DNA from: Neoarius graeffei | Taxonomy: Eukaryota > Chordata > Actinopteri > Siluriformes > Ariidae | NCBI RefSeq assembly: GCF_027579695.1 | Contig: NC_083577.1 | Coordinates: 57,256,283 to 57,320,282 of the forward strand | Length of the DNA stretch: 64,000 nucleotides | Reading direction: 5' to 3' | Shown here: piece by piece, positions 19,560-31,200 of the stretch | Position numbering within the stretch: the first letter of the stretch is position 1 | Layout: every line of letters begins with the position of its first letter | Translations under genes and position numbers: made by a program | The notes under the pieces: generated by a model | Told to the model about the DNA's origin: nothing | What the model saw: the letters and a program-made list of their open reading frames with translations, nothing else | Databases searched by the model: none

Positions 19560-21155
19560 CAGTGGTGCTTGAAAGTTTGTGAACCCTTTAGAATTTTCTA
19601 TATTTCTGCATAAATATGACCTAAAACAACATCAGAATTTCACACAAGTCCTAAAAGTAGATAAAGAGAACCCAGTTAAACAAATGAGACAAAAATATTA
19701 TACTTGGTCATTTATTTATTGAGGAAAATGATCCAATATTACATATCTGTGAGTGGCAAAAGTATGTGAACCTCTAGGATTAGCAGTTAATTTGAAGGTG
19801 AAATTAGAGTCAGGTGTTTTCAATCAATGGGATGACAATCAGGTGTGAGTGGGCACCCTGTTTTATTTAAAGAACAGGGATCTATCAAAGTCTGATCTTT
19901 ACAACACATGTTTGTGGAAGTGTATCATGGCATGAACAAAGGAGATTTCTGAGGACCTCAGAAAAAGCATTGTTGATGCTCATCAAGCTGGAACAGGTTA
20001 CAAAACCATCTCTAAAGAGTTTGGACTCCACTAATCCATAGACAAACAGATTGTGTACAAATGGAGGAAATTCAAGACCATTGTTACCCTCCCCAGGAGT
20101 GGTCGACCAACAAAGATCACTTCAAGAGCAAGGCATGTAATAGTCGGCAAGGTCACAAAGAACCCCAGGGTAACTTCTAAGCAACTGAAGGCCTCTCTCA
20201 CATTGGCTAATGTTAATGTTCATGAGTCCACCATCAGGAGAACACTGAACAACAATGGTGTGCATAGCAGGGTTGCAAGGAGAAAGCCACTGCTCTTCAA
20301 AAAGAACATTGCTGCTTGTTTGCAGTTTGCTAAAGATCACATGGACAAGCCAGAAGGCTATTGGAAAAATGTTTTGTGGATGGATGAGACCAAAATAGAA
20401 CTTTTTGGTTTAAATGAGGGGCATTATGTTTGGAGAAAGGAAAACACTGCATTCCAGCATAAGAACCTTATCCCATCTGTGAAACATGTTGGTTTGGGTC
20501 TGTTTTGCTGCATCTGGGCCAGGACGGCTTGCCATCATTGATGGAACAATGAATTCTGAATTATACCAGCAAATTCTAAAGGAAAATGTCAGGACACCTG
20601 TCCATAAACTGAATCTCAAGAGAAGCTGGGTCATGCAGCAAGACAACGACCCTAAGCACACAAATCGTTCTACCAAAGAATGGTTAAAGAAGAATAAAGT
20701 TAATGTTTTGGAATGGCCAAGTCAAAGACCTGACCTTAATCCAGTGGAAATGTTGTGGAAGGACCTGAAGCGAGCAGTTCATGTGAGGAAACCCACCAAC
20801 ATCCCAGAGTTGAAGCTGTTCTGTACGGAGGAATGGGCTAAAATTCCTCCAAGCCGGTGTGCAGAACTGATCAACAGTTACCGCAAATGTTTAGTTGCAG
20901 TTATTGCTGCACAAGTGGGTCACACCAGATACTGAAAGCAAAGGTTTACTTACTTTTGCCACTCACAGATATGTAATATTGGGTCATTTTCCTCAATAAA
21001 TAAATGACCAAGCATAACATTTTTGTCTCCTTTGTTTAACTGGGTTCTCTTTATCTACTTTTAGGACTTGTGTGAAAATCTGATGATGTTTTAGGTCATA
21101 TTTATGCAGAAATATAGAAAATTCTAAAGGGTTCACAAACTTTCAAGCACCACTG
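19560..21155 (+). mobile_element. Tc1-like element, family D (CAGTGGTGCTTG ends), copy 1
   Basis: Perfectly recognisable inverted ends CAGTGGTGCTTGAAAGTTTG at 19560 and 21155 with TA duplications (19558-19559 and 21156-21157). Length 1596 bp. The inner sequences near both ends (about 19700-19780 and 20940-21060) are also complementary, giving long inverted terminal regions as in many fish Tc1-like elements. Confidence 0.95.
19929..20935 (+). pseudogene. Tc1-like transposase, family D, copy 1
   Basis: Starts MA then a stop at its third codon, then TKEISEDLRKSIVDAHQAG (19935 onward), with another stop after FGLH near 20030, then open from 20053 to 20541. A deletion near 20485 in the region normally reading KHGGGS shifts the frame. 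The last piece (20486-20935) ends VGHTRY and stop. The catalytic triad is intact: LWMDETK, MQQDNDPKHTNR and DLNPVEMLW. So only two nonsense codons and one indel separate it from an open frame. Confidence 0.9.
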
Positions 21156-21191
21156 TAGGTGCATATAGAGAATATGAAAAGCCACCATCTA

Positions 21192-21719
21192 CATTACCGT
21201 TCAAAAGTTTGGGGTCACCCACACAATTTTGTGTTTTCTATGAAAAGTCACACTTTTATTTACCACCATAAGTTGTAAAATGAATAGAAAATATAGTCAA
21301 GACATTTTCCTGGCCATTTTGAGCATTTAATCGACCCCACAAATGTGATGCTCCAGAAACTCAATCTGCTCAAAGGAAGGTCAGTTTTATAGCTTCTCTA
21401 AAGAGCTCAACTGTTTTCAGCTGTGCTAACATGATTGTACAAGGGTTTTCTAATCATCCATTAGCCTTCTGAGGCAATGAGCAAACACATTGTACCATTA
21501 GAACACTGGAGTGAGAGTTGCTGGAAATGGGCCTCTATACACCTATGGAGATATTGCACCAAAAACCAGACATTTGCAGCTAGAATAGTCATTTACCACA
21601 TTAGCAATGTATAGAGTGGATTTCTGATTAGTTTAAAGTGATCTTCATTGAAAAGAACAGTGCTTTTCTTTCAAAAATAAGGACATTTCAAAGTGACCCC
21701 AAACTTTTGAACGGTAGTG
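21192..21719. mobile_element. Non-autonomous Tc1/mariner-type MITE
   Basis: Inverted ends with the shared core TACCGTTCAAAAGTTTGGGG at both termini, TA on both sides (21190-21191, 21720-21721), 528 bp, no coding capacity. Confidence 0.85.
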
Positions 21720-22786
21720 TATAATTACAGTAATTCATGCTGGAGCTGGATTTAATGATCAGGCCCTCACTGGTTTTAATGACTCTAAAACATTTGTGTG
21801 ATGTCAGTCAGACTAGCTATCTGCTGAGTTCAGTCAGATGAAACAGAAGTGCTCAAGTTCTCCAGTCAGGGGCTGGAGTGCGCCACTGCTCTGCGCATGC
21901 GCAGACTTTGTTTACAGAGTTGCGCTTTCAGCAGGCGTTTCGGCAGAACCGAAACGGAAACTTAAGCGGGTGGTGATTTGGAGGAAACGGTTATCTTTCA
22001 ACAAAAGTATTAAAGTTAGAACCCCTAATTCTAGCATATTTATGAATACCAGTTATATAGCTAACTATTAGAGTATAGGCAGCAGCTTAATCTGTCAAAT
22101 ATGTCTTAAACAAGCCCAGTGTAGCATGTCCGATGGACTCGGTTAATTATGGGGCGCCACATGTAAAAATGTTTCATACTATTAAAATGTAGTGAGGAAA
22201 AAGCATGTTATTTATATGGTAATGGCTTACTGCATCGGATTCCGAGAATCTTGAGGTTGTGTGTTTTGGTTTGTGGAGTAATTCTCATTTCCATCCATTT
22301 GCGTTTTGTTCACCCGGTGGTCACTTCCAGTGTTTGGCTCCGTCCGTATGTCATCAGTCCTATTCGGATTCATCATTTGGTACTAATTCAAGGTTATTTA
22401 TAAAGGGTCTTCTCAGATAGTCTTTCGTTAACTGCTCAGCAGAGAGAGAGAGAGATTCACCCTGAGCTCGCAGGTCTATAAAAGGCGTGTCCACTGACAG
22501 TGCCAGCTGTGCTGTGGCAAGTAATTATTCCACAGATGTATAATCTACAGTATCTCAGCTATGGTTATAGAATTAGGGTCAGCAATAAAGTCTATGCCAT
22601 TAGAGTGAACTCAGGGCAATGTGGGATAGTGAAGAATGTTTACAAAACCCATTTCCCAAAAAGAATCAGAACCAGAATCAGAATCATGTTTATTGGCCAG
22701 ATATTTTGACACACACAGTCAATTGATTTTTGATTTGTTTATTCAGTAAATAATAACCATACAAACACTATACATGTAAATATGAC
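21720..22786. other. Region between MITE and SINE, candidate EPSTI1 promoter side
   Basis: Contains the ISRE-like motif at 21951-21962, a GC-richer patch (21870-21980), a GA run (22441-22454) followed by a TATAAAAG at 22477, and near 22669-22700 a short (GAATCA)n-type LINE end in minus orientation. No coding exon was confirmed. The open frame 21838-22071 has no recognised similarity. Confidence 0.35.
21951..21962 (-). promoter_or_regulatory. Interferon-stimulated response element-like motif
   Basis: GAAACGGAAACT on the plus strand, which on the minus strand reads AGTTTCCGTTTC, an exact match to the ISRE core AGTTTCNNTTTC bound by ISGF3 and IRF factors. It lies about 6.5 kb upstream of the first EPSTI1 exon found (15429) and EPSTI1 is an interferon-induced gene, so a promoter role is reasonable. 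No TATA box or first exon could be confirmed next to it. Confidence 0.5.
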
Positions 22787-22787
22787 C

Positions 22788-24028
22788 CTTTCTGTGCGGA
22801 GTTTGCATGTTCTCCCTGTGGGTTTCCTCCGGGTGCTCCGGTTTCCCCCACAGTCCAAAGACATGCAGGTTAGGTTAACTGGTGACTCTAAATTGACCGT
22901 AGGTGTGAATGTGAGTGTGAATGGTTGTCTGTGTCTTTGACTACGTTTACATGCACGTCCAAATCGAGCTGCTGTTGGTAATCGAGCAAAGGGTCCCAGC
23001 AGGGTGCCAGAGAAATCCAATCCTACATGCACAAGTGAAATCGGGCTATTGTGCAAGGTGCATTGTGCACCCGAGCCACACGTGGCGCTACACGCCCCAT
23101 CGTGTTGGTACACTTCCGGTTGTCGTCATGAAGAAGAGCATAGTGTTGCCAGATACTGCTGACGTTTTGCAGCCCAAAACATGTTCAAATCCGCTAAAAT
23201 GCACTTAAAACCCCCAATCTGGCAACACTAGCAGTTCCGTGTTCAAGCTGTTAGGCTTGCTCTAACAGACTATGGCTACAAACTGTCCGGCGCAGACCAC
23301 TGTTTTGTAAGACAACTTATTTTGCACAATAATATTTTTCTAAAGTCCATTTTTTGCTTACAAAAAAATATTTTTTTTGCTTACAATTTAACTTATGTCT
23401 TAATAAACACACAAAAAGTTCAATTGTTTTGTTTTTATTGACATTCTTCAGATGTTGGACATATACACACACACACACACACAAATACAATGACTTGTTT
23501 ATGTACACAATTCACAGCTATGCAACAGCTGTACAGATGTATTTGGTGATACAGTAAGTGAGCTAAATTTTAACAGTGCAAACAATGCCACAAAAAGAAA
23601 AGATTCATGCCGTTGTCATGATTCGTTGTCATGCCGACCGAGGCTGTTGTGTTTCCCGCTTGTGGTCTCGTCACTCGTCACTTCCGGAAGTAGCTCGACA
23701 AGTAGCTCGATAGGGTATACATGCACAAAGTAGCTCGGCAGAAATCGCATAAACTAGGTCGTGTAGCTCGATTCCGAGAAATCAAGTTCGGTTCAATTTC
23801 AGCCGAATTAAGGTGTATACATGGCATTTTGAACTTCGATTTCAGTCGAGCAACGGCAGAAATTCGATTCTCTCTATGTGCATGTAAACGTATGTGTCAG
23901 CCCTGTGATGACCTGGCGACTTGTCCAGGGTGTACCCCGTCTTTCGCCCGTAGTCAGCTGGGATAGGCTCCAGCTTGCCTGCGACCCTGTAGAACAGGAT
24001 AAAGTGGCTAGAGATAATGAGAATGAGA
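22788..24028 (+). mobile_element. SINE interrupted by a TIR repeat
   Basis: The SINE core is at 22788-22935 and its L2-like tail at 23893-24028. A 0.95-kb TIR repeat sits between them. The tRNA-like head is missing. Confidence 0.9.
22941..23892. mobile_element. TIR repeat A, copy 1
   Basis: Ends ACGTTTACATGCAC as inverted repeats. The interior carries 'ggtcccagcagg', a TTTTT/ACAC microsatellite segment (23465-23483) and a right arm rich in TAGCTCG motifs. Copies 2 to 4 are at 35166-36128, 36141-37100 and 54234-56688 (inverted). No transposase frame, so non-autonomous. Target duplication not clear; superfamily undetermined. Confidence 0.85.
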
Positions 24029-24216
24029 AAAACCAGGATAACACGTGAAAGCAAAATTGCTTATTTCCAATGTGGTCCTATTGGTCACGTGGCAATCATG
24101 ATTACAGGTGAAAATGTTTGGATATAATAATAATAAAGATAATAATAATAATACAGTCCGGCAGCTGGTTTCTCTGTAGCGATACAGGAGAGGAACAAAA
24201 AAGTGTGAATATTTAA

Positions 24217-24909
24217 AGTGCATATCACGGGTAAATTCAGGAGCAAGATCAATGTAATTCCCCTATTTTATATTAAACTTTGGTCACATATCTGTAACAT
24301 TCTGCATTCTCTGCAATTTTTTTTACCTTGCGCAATACCAGAAAAATTCAATTGAAATCAAGCCATTTGAGGCGAATTGGTCCGCCTCTGAAAACACTTG
24401 GTGTTTGGATTTCCCGGCAAACATTGATTTTCGTGACGTCATCTGCGGGACGCCTCCCTCTGAATCCTACGTCAGCGCTGGCTTGTTTATGGGAAAACGA
24501 CCTGGTGGTTTTCTGCAAATTTCTTCAATGTTATCGCGTAATTATTAAAATGGTTAACAGATGTATCGTAGGAGGGTGTAGCAACACCAATCTTGATGGG
24601 ATTAGTACTCATCGTTTCCCAAAAGACCAGACAAAGAGAGAAATGGGAGCGCTTGGTCTACACAGGCTGTGCACTGAAACCGTGCAAAGCTCCCGCAGCC
24701 TGCTGGCGCTTCCGCAGGTGACGTCACAAATCTGGCTCAAGACTCCCTTGGGATTTTTCCAAGGCAAGGCAAGTTCCAGACGCGTTTTGTTATTTTATTT
24801 TTTTCTGCTGTAGACAGATGGCCTTGTGCAAAGTTACCCTTCTGGATGAGTGTGTAAAGGGGCATACTTTCATATAAAAAAAACCCAAAATTGCTCCAGA
24901 ATATGCACT
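24217..24909. mobile_element. Kolobok-like TTAA element, copy 1
   Basis: Inverted ends AGTGCATAT at 24217 and 24909, each flanked by TTAA (24213-24216 and 24910-24913). Inside, from an ATG at 24550, a THAP-type start MVNRCIVGGCSNTNLDGIST followed by HRFPKDQ is readable. TTAA duplication plus a THAP domain are the two traits of the Kolobok superfamily. The transposase is gone, so this is a deletion derivative. Confidence 0.75.
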
Positions 24910-25663
24910 TTAACAGTTATTCCACAAAATCGAGTCATACATGAATTGATAGTCGACGAGGCACATAGCGCCAAGTAGGCTATAAGCCATGTACGATGAA
25001 ATCGAATGGAATAACTGTTTTATTCTAACCACATTCACTGGATTTTGAGAAACGGAGCATTTTTTTTTTTTGCAAATTCAATAAATAAAAACTTTATACA
25101 AAACGTCCGACAAAATAATTTCCGCTTAGAATGTCAACAAACCGGAAAAAAGACAGCAATTTGTAAAAAATGTTATCATAATACTTCTTGAAAAAAAAGT
25201 TCTTCCCATCAAATACTTTTATTCCATATTTTGTTGCTTTTTTGTATTTTGGGGTTTTTGTTTTCGAGTAGAGTTTTTATTTCATCCTTGGTTGGTTCAG
25301 CAACACGCTCTGCCATTTTGTTTTTCTCTACTCATAGTATATGAGCTGATAGCCTAGTAGTAGAGTAGCCAATCAGAACGTGCGATTGTTCATATCCAGT
25401 GAATATGGATAGAATAAATGTATATGTAAGAAATGTATATGTAATATAAGAAAAATGTATATAAGCATATGTAATGTACAATATGGACAGTATAGACATT
25501 ACACAATATAATAAATATGCAATCTACAATAACTAGTATAACTATTATATACAGTACACATAATGTACAATACCTATATTATACACAATATACAAAATCT
25601 ATCTGTAATCTAAATATCTATAATATATCTATCTATAAGAAACACTATAATATACAATATCTA
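24910..25663. other. AT-rich region with nested inverted repeats
   Basis: A perfect 13-bp inverted repeat aacagttattcca / tggaataactgtt (24912-24924 and 25007-25019) overlaps the TTAA junction. A second pair, cattcactggat / atccagtgaatatg, lies near 25034 and 25395. From about 25420 the DNA is very AT-rich and resembles 27610-27780, so it may be part of the same LINE 3' region separated by a Tc1-like element and a SINE. Confidence 0.4.
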
Positions 25664-27249
25664 CAACCCCGATTCCAAAAAAGTTGGGACAAAGTACAAA
25701 TTGTAAATATAAATGGAATGCAATGATGTGGAAGTTTCAAAATTCCATATTTTATTCAGAATAGAACATAGATGACATATCAAATGTTTAAACTGAGAAA
25801 ATGTATAATTTAAAGAGAAAAATTAGGTGATTTTAAATTTCATGACAACAACACATCTCAAAAAAGTTGGGACAAGGCCATGTTTACCACTGTGAGACAT
25901 CCCCTTTTCTCTTTACAACAGTCTGTAAACGTCTGGGGACTGAGGAGACAAGTTGCTCAAGTTTAGGGATAGGAATGTTAACCCATTCTTGTCTAATGTA
26001 GGATTCTAGTTGTTCAACTGTCTTAGGTCTTTTTTGTCGTATCTTCCGTTTTATGATGCGCCAAATGTTTTCTATGGGTGAAAGATCTGGACTGCAGGCT
26101 GGCCAGTTCAGTATCCGAACCCTTCTTCTATGCAGCCATGATGCTGTAATTGATGCAGTATGTGGTTTGGCATTGCCATGTTGGAAAATGCAAGGTCTTC
26201 CCTGAAAGAGAAGTCGTCTGGATGGGAGCATATGTTGCTCTAGAACCTGGATATACCTTTCAGCATTGATGGTGTCTTTCCAGATGTGTAAGCTGCCCAT
26301 GCCACACGCCATCAGAGATGCAGGCTTCTGAACTGAGCGCCGATAACAACTGGGTCGTCCTTCTCCTCTTTAGTCCAAATGACACGGCGTCCCTGATTTC
26401 CATAAAGAACTTCAAATTTTGATTTGTCTGACCACAGAACAGTTTTCCACTTTGCCACAGTCCATTTTAAATGAGCCTTGGCCCAGAGAAGACGTCTGCG
26501 CTTCTGGATCATGTTTAGATACGGCTTCTTCTTTGAACTATAGAGTTTTAGCTGGCAACGGTGGATGGCACAGTGAATTGTGTTCACAGATAATGTTCTC
26601 TGAAAATATTCCTGAGCCCATTTTGTGATTTCCAATACAGAAGCATGCTTGTATGTGATGCAGTGCCGTCTAAGGGCCTGAAGATCACGGGCACCCAATA
26701 TGGTTTTCCGGCCTTGACCCTTACGCACAGAGATTCTTCCAGATTCTCTGAATCTTTTGATGATATTATGCACTGTAGATGATGATATGTTCAAACTCTT
26801 TGCAATTTTACACTGTCGAACTCCTTTCTGATATTGCTCCACTATTTGTCGGCGCAGAATTAGGGAGATTGGTGATCCACTTCCCATCTTTACTTCTGAG
26901 AGCCGCTGCCACTCCAAGATGCCCTTTTTATACCCAATCATGTGAATGACCTATTGCCAATTGACCTAATGAGTTGCAATTTGGTCCTCCAGCTGTTCCT
27001 TTTTTGTACCTTTAACTTTTCCAGCCTCTTATTGCCCCTGTCCCAACTTTTTTGAGATGTGTTGCTGTCATGAAATTTCAAATGAGCCAATATTTGGCAT
27101 GAAATTTCAAAATGTCTCACTTTCGACATTTGATATGTTGTCTATGTTCTATTGTGAATACAATATCAGTTTTTGAGATTTGTAAGTTATTGCATTCCGT
27201 TTTTATTTACAATTTGTACTTTGTCCCAACTTTTTTGGAATCGGGGTTG
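25664..27249 (-). mobile_element. Tc1-like element, family B, copy 2
   Basis: Ends CAACCCCGATTCCAAAAAAG on both sides with TA duplications (25662-25663 and 27250-27251), 1586 bp. It is very similar to copy 1 at 3300-5421 once the SINE there is removed. Confidence 0.95.
25884..26887 (-). pseudogene. Tc1-like transposase, family B, copy 2
   Basis: Start MGSGSPISLILRRQIVEQY at 26887, open to about 26312, then open again to the natural end KGDVSQW at 25884. The break is a one-base deletion in the DHPSCYQR region plus an 18-bp deletion compared with copy 1. The first catalytic D is kept ([13 protein letters not shown]), but the second is replaced: FQHGNAKPHT where copy 1 has FQHDNAKPHT. The E block SPDLSPIENIW is kept. 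Inactive. Confidence 0.92.
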
Positions 27250-27272
27250 TATATTATACATTAAAAATATCT

Positions 27273-27608
27273 ACCTATCCATCCACCCATTAGCTGTAGC
27301 TGCTTATCCTGTTCAGGGTTGCAGGCAAGCTGGAGCCTATCGCAGCTGACTATGAGCGAGAGGCGGGGTACACTCTGGACAAGTCGCCAGGTCATCGCAG
27401 GGCTGACACATTCACGGTCAAGCACCATTTAGCCTAATCTGGATGTCTTTGGACTGTGGGGGAAACTGGAGCACCCGGAGGAAACCCACGCAGACACGGG
27501 GAGAACATGCAAACTCCACACAGAAAGGCCCTCATCGACTACTGGGCTCGAACCCAGGATCTTCTTGCTGTGAGGCGACAGTGCTAACCACTACACCACC
27601 ATGCTGCC
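27273..27608 (-). mobile_element. SINE in LINE-derived AT-rich DNA
   Basis: Near-complete SINE with an 11-bp target duplication taaaaatatct (27262-27272 and 27609-27619). Confidence 0.93.
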
Positions 27609-27819
27609 TAAAAATATCTATAATATCAATAATATACAATATCTATAATATGCAGTATAAATTATAAATATATATACTATCAACAATATAAACAGTACAC
27701 CATATACAGACAATATGCAGGATATTTACAGACAAGACACAATATACTAAAGTCAGAGTACACAGAGTACAGTGGGGTAGTGCAAACAGGAGCATACAGG
27801 AGGTACAAGTGGTACAATT

Positions 27820-27930
27820 GTATAATGACGATGGTTTAGGTAAAATATTTATGAGGGTGACGGCATAGGGGAATAAGCTGCTCTTATGTCTGGCGGTTCT
27901 GGTTTGCAGTGCTCTATAGTGCCTGCTGGA
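27820..27930 (-). pseudogene. LINE 1 C-terminal fragment
   Basis: Minus-strand text RHYRALQTRTARHKSSLFP and following AVTLINILPKP parallels the LINE 2 C-terminus (INTRTTRLSNSFFPWAI). It directly continues the RT piece that ends at 32838 on the far side of the hAT element. Confidence 0.75.
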
Positions 27931-28211
27931 CAGGGTCGGATTATGGGGGTCTGGGCCCCGGGGCCAGGAGTTCGCAAAGGCCCCCCCCCCCCCCCCCCCC
28001 CACACACAAACGCTACTGAGGTCGCAAACTAGCAGAGGGCAACATGTGAATGAAGTAAATAAAGTGACATGTGAACATACTGTATGTTTAGAACATTAAG
28101 GCATACAGTGTTAGTGATTAAAGATATATGTATTGTGTCAAGAAGTTAACAAGGAAACTGATTAGGATATGTCAATAATTAAGCCGTACCTAAGGAATAA
28201 TTCATTCTAGG

Positions 28212-31200
28212 CTATATAAGTTTTTTCCTACTCTTCCTTCTTGCAAAGTCATCCACTAATTCATCAAAGTTAAGCTGTTGGACCAACTCTGATTCAATTG
28301 CCAGAAGAGAAAGTGAATTCAAGCAGTTTTGGCACATTGTCATCCTGAGTTCATTCTTAATACGAGCCAGTCTGGAGAATGAACGTTCCCCTTCACAATT
28401 TGTAATAGGCAGGGTCAAAAAAAGTCTGAGTGCTATGTAGACATTTGGAAAAGTGGACTGTAGATCCAAATCCACCATGGTTTTCAGCATTGTACTTGGG
28501 CATTTTTGATTTTCTGACATGAATGATTTGTATTGTACAAGTTCATCTGCCAGGCTCATGTCCAACTCTATGGGATATGCTGCAGCAAGTGATTTGGCCC
28601 TTGAAGTGAGCTCACTGTTGGACATATTGTCAGGCATGAAAAGAACATGAAAAAGATTGGTCAAGTGTGTGTATGCAGTTAACCGATGGTTAAGACAGGA
28701 CACAAGTTTGTCAATTAGAACATTGAATGTTTCAATCCGAAACTTTTCTTTTCCACTAAATTCAACACCTGGCTCTTCACTTTCATCAGCCATACGTTTG
28801 CGCTTCTTTGTGAGCTGGAGGTCACGCCTGTAGTCTTGGGAGACTGAATGGGTAACATTTAAAGCTGACCCTTCAAAAAAGGCGAAATTGTCTCTCTGTT
28901 CTGCCACAAAGTCATGAAGTGAAAGGAGAAGCCGTGTAGCCGTGTGTATGTCAATGTTATGTTTCTGCAACTGCAGACTTGTGGCTTGGAACCGCTGCAG
29001 TATTGTATCCCAAAAGTGTGCCATGAAGGCTATCTCTAGGGTGTCCAGCTTGCCACAGAGTGCAGAGGCCTCGCTTCTAGTTTCACGTTTCTCCTGTGAA
29101 TCTTTGGAAATATTGTTCAGTGCCTCTCTCAATTGTGGATAATATTTCCAAAGAGCCTTTGTGGATTCAGCTCTTGAACTCCAGCGAGTACCTGACAACA
29201 ATTTCAATGTGAGTTTCACATCTGTATCACGAAACACCTTTCCCCACCTGTGTGTTGACAAGGTACAAAATGTGTATAGTGATTGCACAAAGTCAAAGAA
29301 ACGGCCAGCTTCTGGGCAACTGTCAACAGCATTGACACCAACTAAATTCAACAAATGTGCTGCACAGGGGACATAACAAATTAATGGGTTTATTCATTTC
29401 AGATGAGCTTGGACTCCATTGTACTTTCCTGACATATTACTTGCATTGTCATAAGACTGGCCTCTACAGTTAGTTAAGTCTAGGCCCAGGTTCTCCACCA
29501 TAGCAACAACACACTCAGCCAAACTGCTCCCACTATGATTTCCAATAGGTTCAAAAGCCAGAAAACGCTCAACTACTTCTCCACCATTATTTACAAACCT
29601 GAAAATAAAAGTGAGTTGGTCCACATGATCAAGGTCTGCACTGCAAAAAATAAAACTCTTAGGAAGTTTGTCTATTTTCAAGTCAAAACATCTAGCCACC
29701 CTTATTATAAGACATATTGCCCAACAAGGAAAACCTCATTTAGCTAGAAAGGCTAGTTTTTAGACAGTCCATCTTGAAAATCTTGTATAGACAAAATGTC
29801 TTGAAAAAGTCTTATTTGGAGCACCTTTGAAAATAAAACAAGTTTTTTTTTTAAACAAGTAAGTACATTTGGACATTTGTCAAATGCGGTTCATCTTGTT
29901 TCAAGAAAAAAAAAAGTATGCTTGTTTTGGGAATAAATGAACTTTACTGAAATCTTTGAATCTTTCATTACAATTCAACTCCACCTTACATATCCTAAGT
30001 TTACTGCGACTGTTTTCTCAGTCATTCAGAGTGAGGTCCTTCTAGATGCTGTACGTACTCTAGACCAGACAAGTGCCTTCAAAAAGGCTATGAGTGAGTG
30101 GAAGGCGTTTTAGTGAGGTCTTTTTGGAATGCTGTGAGTTAAGTTCAGTGTTTTTTTTTGTTTGGTTGGTTGGTTTTTTTTTTGTGCCTGATCTTGTAAA
30201 CCCCTCGTACACATGAATAGTCAGTGCCCCCAAAATGCACTGTTGCTTTGCCGTTGTGTAAGCACTGTCAAAATGCGTAGACTTTTTTATTATTATTATT
30301 ATTATTTTATTTTTTTTTGGTGCCTGAGGTCCTGGGGAAGTGGAATCTTAAGAGATGTTTTAATGTTTGAATGTTGAAATGGGGGAAAAAAAATAAACTT
30401 GTTGCAATGCTACACGTGTCGTCAACTTGATTCAAGATAGTCTCTGGTCTCATATTTAAAGTATTTTACTAATTACAGGTCACAAAAGGAGAATCTTTTA
30501 AGCTAGCAATGCTTAGTTGTAGAATTTAACAATCCTAATATTAGTATATTTATCTTAAATTCAGTTTTTACTGCTAAGACTTTGTCATGAATTTAAGTGA
30601 AATACCCTTAAAATGAAATAAATAAAAATGACTTGAATGGCTAAATGTAAGAAGTACGATCTTGTTATAAGAACTATTTTGATTTATTTTGAGTTAATCA
30701 GATCTCGCATAATAAGTTCCCCAAACTTATTTTGGAATTATTTAATCTAAAAACAGGTTAGATTTTTTATCTTACTTTAAGAAATCTTACCAAGTCAAAT
30801 TTGACTAGTTCCACTGGCAGATTTTTTTCACCTGATTCAAGCAAATATGCTTTGTTTTAATCTTTTATTTCTTATTTTTGAAAGGCCATTTATTGCAGTG
30901 TGGAGTGGAGTCAACTATAACAGAAAAGTATTTGGACTCTTTAATCTCGCTGATAATTGCTTCCTTTGTTCTTTCTCCCATTAAGTGGATAAATTCCTCA
31001 CAGATTGTTGATGAGAGGTAGGACACAGAGCCTTTGCCCTTGCCTCCAAACCTTTGGAGATGGTCAGCTAGAAAAGGGTCAAATTTGGCCAACAGTTCGA
31101 CAATGCCCAAGAAATTACCATTGTGAGGTGATCCCAGCTGCTCATCGTCTCCCCTGAAAGCAAGGCCCCTCTCCCCCAAAAACTGGATTACAGCAACAAC

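Noticed and set aside
22477..22484. TATAAAAG as a core promoter on the plus strand
   Set aside because: No start codon with a spliced or long frame downstream and no support from neighbouring elements; probably chance in AT-rich DNA.
22921..23208. Recurring frames of 60-127 residues in TIR repeat A
   Set aside because: They differ in length and frame among the four copies, as expected for non-coding repeats.
27978..28001. Poly-C tract as a biological signal
   Set aside because: Simple homopolymer within the hAT end; length is also unreliable in assemblies.
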